A stretch of 64,000 nt of DNA from Maribacter spongiicola (lineage in GTDB: Bacteria; Bacteroidota; Bacteroidia; Flavobacteriales; Flavobacteriaceae): positions 62,001 through 126,000 of the forward strand of contig NZ_SOAY01000014.1 in NCBI RefSeq assembly GCF_004364165.1, written 5' to 3'. The position numbers and the translations under genes are program-made. Of the stretch, positions 41,493 through 50,335 are shown piece after piece (within the stretch, counting starts at the first letter, position 1; each line of letters starts with the position of its first letter). A model generated the notes under the pieces. It was not told where the DNA came from and did no database searches. It saw nothing but the letters and a program-made list of their open reading frames with translations.

Positions 41493-43711
41493 TGGAATCA
41501 GGCAAACTACACTTGATGAAATTTCACAGGCGCTGGCAAATCTTGTCATACGCAGAAGCTGTTTTGTATGCTGTTGGCATCGCTATTCTTTTATATTTAG
41601 TATCTAAAAATCTATGGGTTGGCATATTAAGCTTTGTGGCTGCATTGGTCGTTTTGCTTTTGATAAAGAAGCCTTGGAAACATAATTTAGTAACCACAGG
41701 AACTTATGTAGATGCACATGTAGATGAAGCATCGTTTAGTACAGGGTTGTTGCTGCAACCAGAAGATTCATTATCTAATCTTGCCAAATTACAACGCTAT
41801 AAAGTATCTGAAGAGCTTACGAAAAGACTGGGCGCTATTCATCCGCCAAACAAATTGAAACAAGCGTTACTGGTTACGCTGGGGTTGGTATTGCTTGGTG
41901 TTGGGGTTCAACAATTAGACTTGTTTAAAGGAGTAGAAAGTGTTTTAGGGGATTCTACTAACGAAACACAAATTCAGTTTATAGCAACTGACAGTATTAA
42001 TGAGAAATCTATTATCCCGAAGATTAGTAAGCAAACTATTAGTGTCACATATCCATCATACACACGAAAGGGAACTATTGCAGTAAGCGACCCAAACATA
42101 AAGGCGATTACAGGTGCTACAGTTCTGTGGACGCTAGAGTTTGATAATCTCGTTACCGAAGTTTATTTAGATCGCATGGGAGAACTAATTCCACTGCAAA
42201 AAAGCGAAAAGGGATATAGCCTAAGACAACTGTTATCAGAATCGGGCTTCTATAGTTTCAAATTCAAGAATGAAGAAGGCATTGAATTTACGTCAGATTT
42301 ATTCTCGTTGGAGGCAGTAGCTGATAATCCGCCAGAAATAGAGATTTTAGGGTTGGAACAATACACGTATTTTGATTTTTCAGATGAAAAGATTTTCGAG
42401 CTAGAAAGTGCAATTACTGATGATTACGGAATTGACGAAGCCTATATCATAGCAACAGTAAGTAAGGGGTCGGGAGAATCGGTGAAGTTTAGGGAAGAGA
42501 AATTGAATTTCAAGGAAACTATATCGAAAGGTGTAAAATCGGTGAAGGCTACAAAAACACTAGATTTAAATGCCTTAAAAATGGAAGTAGGCGATGAGCT
42601 CTATTTTTATATCGAAGCCTTTGATGAAAAACAACCCAAGCGAAATGTTGCGCGTAGCGAAACGTATTTCGCGGTTATAAAAGATACCGTTGGTGAGCAA
42701 TTCGGCGTAGAAGGAACTTTGGGCGTAGACCAAATGCCCGATTATTTTAGAAGTCAGCGACAGTTGATTATCGATACCGAGAAGTTGATAAAAGATAAGC
42801 CGAGCATTACAAGCAAAGAATTTAAGTCCAGAAGTAATGAACTGGGGTTCGACCAAAAAGCACTGCGTTTAAAGTACGGACAGTTTATGGGCGATGAATC
42901 TGAGATGGAAGAAGCACCAAGTGAGATTGAAAGTCATGAAGAAGGTGAGGACCATGATCATGCTGAAGATCAAGAAAATATATTAAAAGAATACTCGCAC
43001 GACCATGATGGTGATAACGAGCATAATTTGGTTGCCGCTGAAAAAGCAGAAGAGGCAGAAGACCCTTTGCACGACTACCTTCATAATCATGATGACCCAG
43101 AGGAATCCACTTTATTTGAAGAATCGCTGAAAACGAAATTGCGAAAGGCATTAAGTATCATGTGGGATGCCGAATTGCATTTGCGTTTGTATGAGCCAGA
43201 AAAGTCGTTACCGTTTCAATATGACGCCTTAAAATATATTCAAGAAATAAAGAACAGTGCCCGTATTTATGTACATAGAATTGGTTTTGACCCACCACCA
43301 ATTAAAGAGGATAGCAGACTTACCGGTAAATTAAAGGATATTAAGAACTACCGAAAGAACGAAACCAAAGAGGTGGAAAATCCTTTTGAAGCACTTGAGT
43401 GCGCGATTGCTCGCTTAGAACAGTTTATAGAGAAAGAAAGCACTTTTAATGAGGCTGATAATGCACTTTTTACTGCTGCAGGCAATGAATTGGGGCAACT
43501 GGCAATAGTTAACCCAAGTAAGTATTTACAAGTTTTACAAGGCTTAAAACGTATTGAGAATAATACGGGGCGAACAATGAATAATTATAAATTCGTTCAA
43601 AAGGGATTGTTATCAGCATTACCAAAAACATCACAAATTCCTGGGGCTAAAAAAGAGTATACAGACGATATCAATTCATTATTTCTAAAACAACTAGAGG
43701 TGTATGATTGA
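41492..43711 (+). CDS. Large DUF4175-like membrane protein with His/Asp-rich linker
   Basis: Two N-terminal membrane helices (about 20-52) and one at about 123-145 are followed by a long Glu/Lys-rich region, typical of the DUF4175-type proteins in MoxR-DUF58-BatA operons. A strand-rich domain lies at about 180-400. Between about 471 and 545 is an acidic, histidine-rich linker (HEEGEDHDHAEDQ, YSHDHDGDNEH, HDYLHNHDD), which could bind zinc, nickel or copper. The C-terminal 180 residues are helical. Function unknown. The ATG overlaps the BatA-type stop and the stop overlaps the next start by eight bases, so translation is coupled on both sides. Confidence 0.72.
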   Translation: MESGKLHLMKFHRRWQILSYAEAVLYAVGIAILLYLVSKNLWVGILSFVAALVVLLLIKKPWKHNLVTTGTYVDAHVDEASFSTGLLLQPEDSLSNLAKLQRYKVSEELTKRLGAIHPPNKLKQALLVTLGLVLLGVGVQQLDLFKGVESVLGDSTNETQIQFIATDSINEKSIIPKISKQTISVTYPSYTRKGTIAVSDPNIKAITGATVLWTLEFDNLVTEVYLDRMGELIPLQKSEKGYSLRQLLSESGFYSFKFKNEEGIEFTSDLFSLEAVADNPPEIEILGLEQYTYFDFSDEKIFELESAITDDYGIDEAYIIATVSKGSGESVKFREEKLNFKETISKGVKSVKATKTLDLNALKMEVGDELYFYIEAFDEKQPKRNVARSETYFAVIKDTVGEQFGVEGTLGVDQMPDYFRSQRQLIIDTEKLIKDKPSITSKEFKSRSNELGFDQKALRLKYGQFMGDESEMEEAPSEIESHEEGEDHDHAEDQENILKEYSHDHDGDNEHNLVAAEKAEEAEDPLHDYLHNHDDPEESTLFEESLKTKLRKALSIMWDAELHLRLYEPEKSLPFQYDALKYIQEIKNSARIYVHRIGFDPPPIKEDSRLTGKLKDIKNYRKNETKEVENPFEALECAIARLEQFIEKESTFNEADNALFTAAGNELGQLAIVNPSKYLQVLQGLKRIENNTGRTMNNYKFVQKGLLSALPKTSQIPGAKKEYTDDINSLFLKQLEVYD

Positions 43712-45455
43712 TGATTTCTCATTTTTGCAAAAAGAGCTCATAATCCCCATCTTACTTGGCGGATTAGTAGTTTTTAATATATATGTTTGGAAAGAATGGC
43801 AAACGAAACAAAGGGGGCGATTTGTTGTAAATGCTATTGTTGCTTTGATAACAATCTTGGCACTGGCTATGTTAATTCTAGAGCCCACAAAAGAAGTTGA
43901 AATCAATGATAGTCAGGCATTAGTACTGACCGATAATTTTGATGAAGTAGTAAAAGACAGTCTTTTAAACCATTATAAGAGTATAAAAGTTTTAGATTAT
44001 AATCCTAAAAAATCGATTCGTAAAGAGCTAGATTCCCTTACGAATGTTATTGTACTTGGTGATGGCGTTAAGCCGTATGATTTTTATTTGTTCGATAGCA
44101 TTCCTACAGCCTACATTCCAAATGGAGCGCCAACGGGAGTTACGCGATTGAACTATACAGAACAGCTGGTATTGGGTAATGAATTAAAGGTTTCTGGCAG
44201 TTATTCAAATCCCATAGAAAAGTCATTTTTAGTGCTACAAGATTCAAGAAATAACGGGTTAGATTCTATACAATTCGTTGGAGATAAGAATGCAGACTAT
44301 AACCTGAGCACTCACCCAAAAGTATCTGGGACTTATGTGTATCAATTAGCGGTTAAAGATAGTACTGGATCGGTTTTAGAAACGAATCCACTTCCTATAA
44401 AAGTGCTAAAAAAAGAGCCATTACGAGTTCTGATTTTAAATACCTTCCCCACGTTTGAGACAAAATATCTAAAGAATTTTTTGGCTGAATCTGGCCATGA
44501 AGTTATTGTTAGAAGTCAGTTAACAAAGGGGAAATACAAGTTTGAATATTTCAATACGCCTACGCAACCAATATATCAGTTTACCAAAGAGACCCTTGAA
44601 AGTTTTGATATTGTAATTGTTGATGCTGAAACTTATACGGGTCTTAGAAATACGATTAGAAAAAGGTTTGAAACTAGCATTGAAGAACAAGGTTTAGGAC
44701 TATTTATTCAACCAAGTGATTTTCTTTTTAATAGCCGAAGTAGCGATGCTTATTTTAAATTTAAAAATGATAGGATAAACACTGTGAAATTACCAGTTTA
44801 TGCCGCAGAAACAGAAAAGTACCCGTATCAGTTTAATGAACAATTATTAGTAGAGCCAATTCATTTAGGTGGAACATCAAACTTGGCAGCGTATAGACAA
44901 ATAGGAAATGGTAAAATTGCAACTACTACATTATTAAATAGTTATCAGTTTTTGTTGAATGGTAAAACTGAAGTATACCATGGTGTTTGGACCACCATTT
45001 TAGATAAGATAGCAAAGAAAAAAGGGCAGGTAGTTTCATGGCAATCCAATACGAAATTTCCTAGAATAGACGAGCCATTTCAATTTGAGATTCGAACAAA
45101 TTTAGAGGAGTTCAGTATTATAAATGAAGATAGTATTTCAGTATCGCTTGTTCAAAGTGTATTGCTGCCTAGTCACTATTCAGGTACGGTGTATCCGAAG
45201 AAAACAGGGTGGAATTCAATACAAGTAGAAAATGATAGTACGAGTTTTTCATACTATGTTTTTGAACATAAAGATTGGAAGGCTTTAAAAAGTACCGCGG
45301 ACATAGCAGCAAATAAAAATCAATTCGAAAAAGAAACGCTAAAAAACAGAACGGTTGTTTTGGACCGTCCTGTTTCTCTACTAGTATTTTATATCCTCTT
45401 TCTGTTAGGAGTAGGGTGGTTATGGCTTTCGCCAAAACTATCCGCCGAAGGCTAA
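43704..45455 (+). CDS. Membrane protein with GATase1-like fold of the MoxR operon
   Basis: Two N-terminal helices (about 12-28 and 40-60) and a C-terminal helix (about 558-576) frame a periplasmic region of about 490 residues. This region has LRVLILNTFPTFETKYLKNF and a DIVIVDAETYTGL strand-turn, like the class I glutamine amidotransferase-like fold found in the vWA-type proteins of these operons; no catalytic Cys is visible, so it is probably non-enzymatic. It is the last gene of the 37633-45455 operon. Its stop lies within a hairpin shared with the convergent YeeE gene. Partners are expected to be MoxR and DUF58. Confidence 0.75.
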   Translation: MIDDFSFLQKELIIPILLGGLVVFNIYVWKEWQTKQRGRFVVNAIVALITILALAMLILEPTKEVEINDSQALVLTDNFDEVVKDSLLNHYKSIKVLDYNPKKSIRKELDSLTNVIVLGDGVKPYDFYLFDSIPTAYIPNGAPTGVTRLNYTEQLVLGNELKVSGSYSNPIEKSFLVLQDSRNNGLDSIQFVGDKNADYNLSTHPKVSGTYVYQLAVKDSTGSVLETNPLPIKVLKKEPLRVLILNTFPTFETKYLKNFLAESGHEVIVRSQLTKGKYKFEYFNTPTQPIYQFTKETLESFDIVIVDAETYTGLRNTIRKRFETSIEEQGLGLFIQPSDFLFNSRSSDAYFKFKNDRINTVKLPVYAAETEKYPYQFNEQLLVEPIHLGGTSNLAAYRQIGNGKIATTTLLNSYQFLLNGKTEVYHGVWTTILDKIAKKKGQVVSWQSNTKFPRIDEPFQFEIRTNLEEFSIINEDSISVSLVQSVLLPSHYSGTVYPKKTGWNSIQVENDSTSFSYYVFEHKDWKALKSTADIAANKNQFEKETLKNRTVVLDRPVSLLVFYILFLLGVGWLWLSPKLSAEG

Positions 45456-45473
45456 ATCACTTTATTGATTTAG
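45452..45473. repeat. Hairpin across two convergent stop codons
   Basis: CTAAATCA (45452-45459) pairs with TGATTTAG (45466-45473). It covers the stops of the 45455 and 45470 genes. There is no strong T-run next to it, though ATTTATTTTTT follows 10 bases later on the plus strand, so termination in the plus direction is possible. Confidence 0.45.
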
Positions 45474-45883
45474 TGAGGTAATTTATTTTTTACCAATCCG
45501 TACACGAAAGTACCTAAAAGTGCTCCGCCAATAACAACAAGAATAGAGTAGTAGCCAGCACCAACAAGTACATACATTGGTCCGGGGCAAGCACCAGCCA
45601 ACGCCCAGCCTAATCCGAAAATAATACCACCAATTAAATAACGTGCGACACTTTTAGTTTTAGGGTGTAAATTCATTTTATTACCACCGATCGCCTTGAT
45701 CTTATATTTTTTGATGATTTGCACACCAATCACTCCGATAGCTAGGGCAGAGCCGATAATACCATACATGTGGAAGGATTCGAATTGAAACATTTCATAA
45801 ATACGAAACCACGATGCAGCTTCAGATTTATACATGATGATACCGAAAAAGATACCTATGGTTAAATAACTTATATATTTCAT
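45470..45883 (-). CDS. YeeE/YedE-family sulfur transporter, second half
   Basis: The 137-residue protein has four membrane helices and the motif GLGWALAGACPGPMYVLVGA, whose GACPGP cysteine is the signature of the YeeE/YedE thiosulfate channel family. In E. coli YeeE the cysteines pass thiosulfate through the membrane; here two half-size proteins form the channel. The start is one base after the stop of the first half (45885), so both are one operon. The convergent MoxR operon ends 15 bases away. Transport of thiosulfate or persulfide sulfur is inferred from the family and from the sulfide genes nearby. Confidence 0.88.
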   Translation of the reverse strand: MKYISYLTIGIFFGIIMYKSEAASWFRIYEMFQFESFHMYGIIGSALAIGVIGVQIIKKYKIKAIGGNKMNLHPKTKSVARYLIGGIIFGLGWALAGACPGPMYVLVGAGYYSILVVIGGALLGTFVYGLVKNKLPH

Positions 45884-45884
45884 A

Positions 45885-46445
45885 TTAACTGAATATTAGG
45901 GGGAATAAAAGATGAATCATAATTAGACCACCAATAAAGAAACCGATAACGGCAATTAAAGAAGGTAACTGTAAATTACTTAGTCCAGATATGGCATGTC
46001 CACTAGTACAACCACCGGCATATCGAGCGCCAAAGCCCACTAAAAATCCGCCAATAATTAAAATAGCCAAAACAAAAGGGTCGGAAAGATTTTCAGAAGC
46101 AAAAAGTTCTGGTGGTAAATAAGCTTCACCGGCACTTTCAATTCCGTAATCGGTAGAAAGTTGTTGTGCAACATCTGGATTTATAACTACTTTGTTATCA
46201 GACATAAACTGAGAAGCGATAAAGCCGCCAATTACGGCACCAACCACAACAATCAAATTCCAACGTTGCGCTCTCCAATCGAACTTGAAAAAATCTGAGT
46301 ATCTGCCTGCACCGCCAATAGAACACATGGTTCTAAGGTTAGATGACATACCGAATTGTTTACCTGCATAGAGCAGAATAAACATGGTGAGGGCAATTAA
46401 AGGTCCGGCCACATACCATGGCCATGGGTCATATAGTAAATTCAT
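45885..46445 (-). CDS. YeeE/YedE-family sulfur transporter, first half
   Basis: The 186-residue protein has four to five membrane helices and the typical sequence FGARYAGGCTSGHAISGLSN, with the conserved cysteine in GGCTSGH. A loop of about 40 residues between helices 2 and 3 (DNKVVINPDVAQQLSTDYG) is periplasmic. It pairs with the 137-residue gene downstream. The start is 29 bases after a degenerate -7 box and 52 bases after a 15-bp-arm palindrome (46494-46527), the most perfect of the second inverted-repeat class, so strong regulation is expected. Its place next to a sulfide oxidation operon suggests sulfur uptake or export. Confidence 0.9.
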   Translation of the reverse strand: MNLLYDPWPWYVAGPLIALTMFILLYAGKQFGMSSNLRTMCSIGGAGRYSDFFKFDWRAQRWNLIVVVGAVIGGFIASQFMSDNKVVINPDVAQQLSTDYGIESAGEAYLPPELFASENLSDPFVLAILIIGGFLVGFGARYAGGCTSGHAISGLSNLQLPSLIAVIGFFIGGLIMIHLLFPLIFS

Positions 46446-46473
46446 TATCTATTTAGTTCAAGTTCAAAACCGC

Positions 46474-46527
46474 TAAAGAAAGCGCAAAGAAAATCATTCT
46501 TATGTAACTAAGGTTACATAAGAATGA
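46474..46527 (-). promoter_or_regulatory. Long palindrome, second CRP/FNR-type class, for the YeeE pair
   Basis: TCATTCTTATGTAAC (46494-46508) is the exact complement of GTTACATAAGAATGA (46513-46527), a 15-bp arm with a TAAG spacer. Its core TGTAAC-TAAG-GTTACA (46503-46518) matches the repeats of five other promoters here. At 33 bp from its centre lies TTTCTTTA (46481-46474 minus), a poor -7 match (two bases off). The palindrome has no T-run and is not a terminator. Confidence 0.72.
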
Positions 46528-46721
46528 CATTAACTAAAATGAATTACTATTTTTTGAAGGGTAAGCCTTATGGTGACAAAAGGGTTAGGCTGTGTAAAAT
46601 TCTGAAATGTGCTATGTTACGAGTAGATGATGACTTTCTTATTTATCTTTTTGAGAATAAAACCAGCTTTACAAGTTTAACAAAATATCAATCATGTTTT
46701 AAAGCACGTGAATTTAGAATG

Positions 46722-46910
46722 CTACTCATTTTTAATTCCGAATGTTTTAAGAATAGTCTCTAATAAGCACCATTTCGTAAAAGCCGACTGTATAATATTT
46801 ACACCTATAAATACTGTAAACCATAACCAGTTTATATCTACATAAACAGCTAATACAACACTTAATAAAACCATTGTATCTACTATAACTCTAAAATATG
46901 TGTTTAACAT
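46722..46910 (-). CDS. Small YgaP-like (DUF2892) membrane protein
   Basis: The 62-residue protein has two hydrophobic segments (about 8-24 and 28-45) with NTYFRVIVDTMVLLSVVLAV, matching the DUF2892 / YgaP transmembrane domain, which is often fused to rhodanese in sulfur-handling proteins. Here the domain is alone. Its C-terminal FTKWCLLETILKTFGIK is typical (the CLLE cysteine). It lies 59 bases after the RND gene with a hairpin between. A link with the sulfur genes is inferred from the family and position. Confidence 0.75.
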   Translation of the reverse strand: MLNTYFRVIVDTMVLLSVVLAVYVDINWLWFTVFIGVNIIQSAFTKWCLLETILKTFGIKNE

Positions 46911-46930
46911 GTTATTCTATTTTTAGAAGA

Positions 46931-46957
46931 ATCAACAGCACAATAGTTGCGCTGTTG
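46931..46957. terminator. Hairpin between the RND gene and the DUF2892 gene
   Basis: TCAACAGC (46931-46938) pairs with GCTGTTGA (46950-46957). On the minus strand TTCTTCT follows; on the plus strand TTTTTTT comes after a short gap. It may reduce read-through into DUF2892. Confidence 0.5.
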
Positions 46958-46969
46958 AATCCTATTTTT

Positions 46970-49900
46970 TTATTTATTAATTTCTGTGTTATCTGTTTCT
47001 GGATAGTTTTTCTTTTCGATCATATAATACACCAATGGTACCACCAATAATGTAAGAACTGTAGATACAATAGTACCGCCCATTAAAGAGATAGCCAGAC
47101 CTTGAAAAATCGGATCAAATAAAATTACAAAAGCTCCAATGACAACGGTACCGGCAGTTAGTAGAATAGGAGTGGTACGTACCGCACCAGCTTCGATAGC
47201 AGCTTGTTTTATAGGCACACCTTCGGCTAAACGTAGATTAATGAAATCAATGAGTAGTACCGAATTCCGCACCATAATACCTGCGAGGGCAATCATACCA
47301 ATAAAAGAAGTAGCGGTAAAAAATGCTCCCATGATCCAGTGACCTAATATAATTCCAATTAGAGATAATGGTATCGCAACCATCATTACTATTGGCGCTT
47401 TAAAGTTTTGAAACCATCCTACAATTAAAATATAAATTAGAATGATAGCTCCCAGAAATGCAATTCCTAAATCACGGAATACTTCAAGCGTAATTTGCCA
47501 TTCCCCATCCCATTTAACAGTATAGTCATCTTCAAACTCAGGTTGACCTAAGTACATTTCGGTAATTTCATATCCTTTAGGTAAATCAATTTCTTTCAGC
47601 TTTTCTTCCATTCCTAATATCGCGTATGCGGGACTCTCCAATTCCCCGGCCATATCTGCCATTACATATATAACACGTTTTTGATTTTTGCGGTAAATAC
47701 TCTTATCGCTTATAGTTTCTTTAATATCTACTAAATCGGCAATAGGCACCATATTACCCTGTTTAGAGGTAATCTTCAATTGAGAAATATCTGTAATAGT
47801 CGACTTTTCTTTTTCATCTAAAGCGAGCACCAAACCAACTTGGTCGATAGCATTTTCATCATATAAATTTGTGATGGCTCTATTTGATAAAGCCATATTC
47901 ATGGTATAGGCAATTTGCTGTGGTGCCACGCCATAAAGCATTGCTTTCTCTTTGTTAATTTCAAACTTATATTCAGTTTGGTCGGCTTCTACTAGCCAAT
48001 CGATATCTACAACATCATCAGTGTTTTTTAAGATGTCTTGTACGCTATTCGCAATTTTAATCTGTTCCTCATAATCAGGTCCATATACTTCTGCTACTAT
48101 TGTAGAAAGCACAGGAGGCCCAGGCGGAACTTCAACCAACTTAACATTTGCATTGTATTTAGCAGCTATTTTCTGAATATCTGGTCGTAGTAGACTCGCT
48201 ATATCATGGCTCTGCGCTGTACGTTCTTCTTTGTCAATAAGGTTTACCTGAATATCTGCCATATTGCTACCACCACGTAAATCATAATGGCGTACCAAAC
48301 CGTTAAAAGTAATAGGGGCAGAGGTACCTACATAGTTCTGGTAATTAACGACCTCTGGTCTAGTAGATAAATATTGAGCAATTTCTTGAGCAACTACACC
48401 TGTACGTTCAAGGGTGGTACCTTCGGGCATATCAATAACCACTTGAAACTCATTTTTGTTGTCAAAAGGCAACATTTTTACAGCTACAGATTTGGTAAAG
48501 AACAATACCATTGATACCATGAGCAGTAGAAAAGTTAAGCCCAAAAACAACCATCGTTTGCTTTTGTTTTCAATTAATGGGCGTTCATATTTATTATAAA
48601 TTTTGTAGATGAAAGTTTCTTCTAAAGGCTTTTCTACCTTTTCAACTTCACCTTTTTTATCTTTTTCTCTCAAGAAAATATACCCCAAGTATGGTGTTAT
48701 GGTCAAAGCCACAAAAAGTGATAATATCATGGCTATAGAAGCTCCAATTGGCATAGGTGCCATATATGGACCCATAAGTCCAGATACGAATGCCATTGGT
48801 AATACAGAGGCAATTACGGTAAACGTTGCTAAAATTGTAGGGTTACCAACTTCGTTAATGGCATAAAGGGCCGCCTGTTTAAAGGGTAGGCGTTTCATTT
48901 TAAAATGCCGGTGCATATTCTCGGCAATGATTATGGAATCATCAACCACAATACCTGTTACAAAAACTAAAGCAAATAATGTAATTCTGTTTAATGTATA
49001 GTCAAGCATATAATAGCTCAACAACGTCAAAGCAAACGTAATTGGCACGGATAAGAATACCACCAAACCACCACGCCAGCCCATAGCCAACATAACCACA
49101 AGTGTTACCGCTATAATAGAGCCAATTAGGTGTAATAAAAGTTCAGACACTTTATGAGATGCCGTTTCACCATAGTTTCTAGTAATTTCTACATGTACGT
49201 CATCTGGTATTAAAGTGGTACGTAAATGTTCAACTTTATCAATAACAATGTCCGCAATTTTCATTGCATCGGCACCTTTTCTTTTTGCCACAGAAATAGT
49301 TACGGCAGGGTATTCAGATTTGTAATCTGATACCTTATCACTTGCCTGACCAAAACCTAAAGAAACATAACTTTGAGGAATTTCTGGTCCGTCGATAATA
49401 CTGGCAATTTGCTTTAAATAAATAGGCTGATTTTGTTGAACACCAACAACAAGGTTTTCAACATCGGTGACAGAAGACAGAAAATTACCGGTATTTACTA
49501 AGAACTCGGTATCATTTTTATCAAAACTACCAGAACTCAATTGGGCATTATTAGCTTTGATCATTTCAGAAACTGATAAAAAATCTAATCCGCTAGCGGC
49601 AAGTTTATCTTTATCTAAAACCACGCGTAATTGGCGGTCTTGATTTCCAATTTTATGGGTTATAGCAACATCATTTACCTTCTTGATTTCACTTTCTAAT
49701 TCCTGTGCCATTTGGCTTAACTGATACCCATCATAATTTTCGCTCCAAAGGGTAAGTCCGAGCATAGGTACATCATCAATAGCACGGGTTTTCACTAAAG
49801 GGAAGGTTACACCTTGCGGCATAATATCCATATGCTTATTGATTTCGTTGTATAATTTTACGAAAGAACGCTCTATATCTTCGCCCACATAAAACTGAAC

Positions 49901-50191
49901 GATGACCATACCTTGTTCTTTCATCGATGTGGAGTACACATATTCTACACCTTTAATATTTGAAATTAATTTCTCTAAAGGTTTAATGACCCGCGATTCT
50001 ACTTCTTCGGGACTCGCACCAGGGTAGCCTACAAAAATGTCGGCCATAGGCACATCAATTTGTGGTTCTTCTTCCCTAGGGATTAAAAACGAACTGTACA
50101 CCCCAATGACCATGAAAACAATCATTAAAAGTACCGTTAACTTGCTGCCTATAAATAATTTGGCAATTTTACCAGCTAAACCTTCCTTCAT
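46970..50191 (-). CDS. RND efflux permease, AcrB/HAE-like
   Basis: The 1073-residue protein has the RND plan: N-terminal helix (about 15-34), two large periplasmic loops (about 40-330 and 550-880) and two six-helix bundles. GRGG-like motif of helix 1, GIVVDDSIIIAEN with the acidic pair of helix 4 and GIMVRNSVLLIDFINLRL in helix 11 are typical. It is a proton-driven exporter of drugs, metals or organic acids; the conserved charged residues of CusA or CzcA metal pumps are not evident to me, so HAE-type export seems more likely. It follows the MFP gene, with a GC-rich repeat between them. Confidence 0.92.
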   Translation of the reverse strand: MKEGLAGKIAKLFIGSKLTVLLMIVFMVIGVYSSFLIPREEEPQIDVPMADIFVGYPGASPEEVESRVIKPLEKLISNIKGVEYVYSTSMKEQGMVIVQFYVGEDIERSFVKLYNEINKHMDIMPQGVTFPLVKTRAIDDVPMLGLTLWSENYDGYQLSQMAQELESEIKKVNDVAITHKIGNQDRQLRVVLDKDKLAASGLDFLSVSEMIKANNAQLSSGSFDKNDTEFLVNTGNFLSSVTDVENLVVGVQQNQPIYLKQIASIIDGPEIPQSYVSLGFGQASDKVSDYKSEYPAVTISVAKRKGADAMKIADIVIDKVEHLRTTLIPDDVHVEITRNYGETASHKVSELLLHLIGSIIAVTLVVMLAMGWRGGLVVFLSVPITFALTLLSYYMLDYTLNRITLFALVFVTGIVVDDSIIIAENMHRHFKMKRLPFKQAALYAINEVGNPTILATFTVIASVLPMAFVSGLMGPYMAPMPIGASIAMILSLFVALTITPYLGYIFLREKDKKGEVEKVEKPLEETFIYKIYNKYERPLIENKSKRWLFLGLTFLLLMVSMVLFFTKSVAVKMLPFDNKNEFQVVIDMPEGTTLERTGVVAQEIAQYLSTRPEVVNYQNYVGTSAPITFNGLVRHYDLRGGSNMADIQVNLIDKEERTAQSHDIASLLRPDIQKIAAKYNANVKLVEVPPGPPVLSTIVAEVYGPDYEEQIKIANSVQDILKNTDDVVDIDWLVEADQTEYKFEINKEKAMLYGVAPQQIAYTMNMALSNRAITNLYDENAIDQVGLVLALDEKEKSTITDISQLKITSKQGNMVPIADLVDIKETISDKSIYRKNQKRVIYVMADMAGELESPAYAILGMEEKLKEIDLPKGYEITEMYLGQPEFEDDYTVKWDGEWQITLEVFRDLGIAFLGAIILIYILIVGWFQNFKAPIVMMVAIPLSLIGIILGHWIMGAFFTATSFIGMIALAGIMVRNSVLLIDFINLRLAEGVPIKQAAIEAGAVRTTPILLTAGTVVIGAFVILFDPIFQGLAISLMGGTIVSTVLTLLVVPLVYYMIEKKNYPETDNTEINK

Positions 50192-50220
50192 TATTTCTTT
50201 ATTTTATTTGTGTGTTCCCA

Positions 50221-50335
50221 CCTGTAAAAGACAGGCGGTCGGGCTTTTCACTTTTACTCCTCGGCATAAAAAATGCCTGTGGGGTAACCGCTACAACTTG
50301 CCTGCCGTCAGGCAGGTCCCTAACCCAGACTCGTT
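50221..50335. repeat. GC-rich interspersed repeat-like element with three hairpins
   Basis: About 115 bases of clearly higher GC than the surroundings fill the gap between the MFP and RND genes. It holds three small hairpins: CCTGT/ACAGG (50221-50235), GGCAT/ATGCC (50263-50277) and CCTGCC/GGCAGG around GTCA (50301-50316). The ends, GGCGGTCGGGC and CCCTAACCCAG, recall a non-coding repeat family I have seen in flavobacterial genomes. That recollection is not checked. The element lies inside a transcribed operon and may affect message processing. Confidence 0.6.

Noticed and set aside
46494..46527. Palindrome as a transcription terminator
   Set aside because: No T-run on either strand, and the core is shared with promoters. 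A regulatory site fits better.
46524..46763. 79-codon frame on the plus strand
   Set aside because: It begins inside the palindrome, has no family-like sequence and overlaps the end of the DUF2892 gene.
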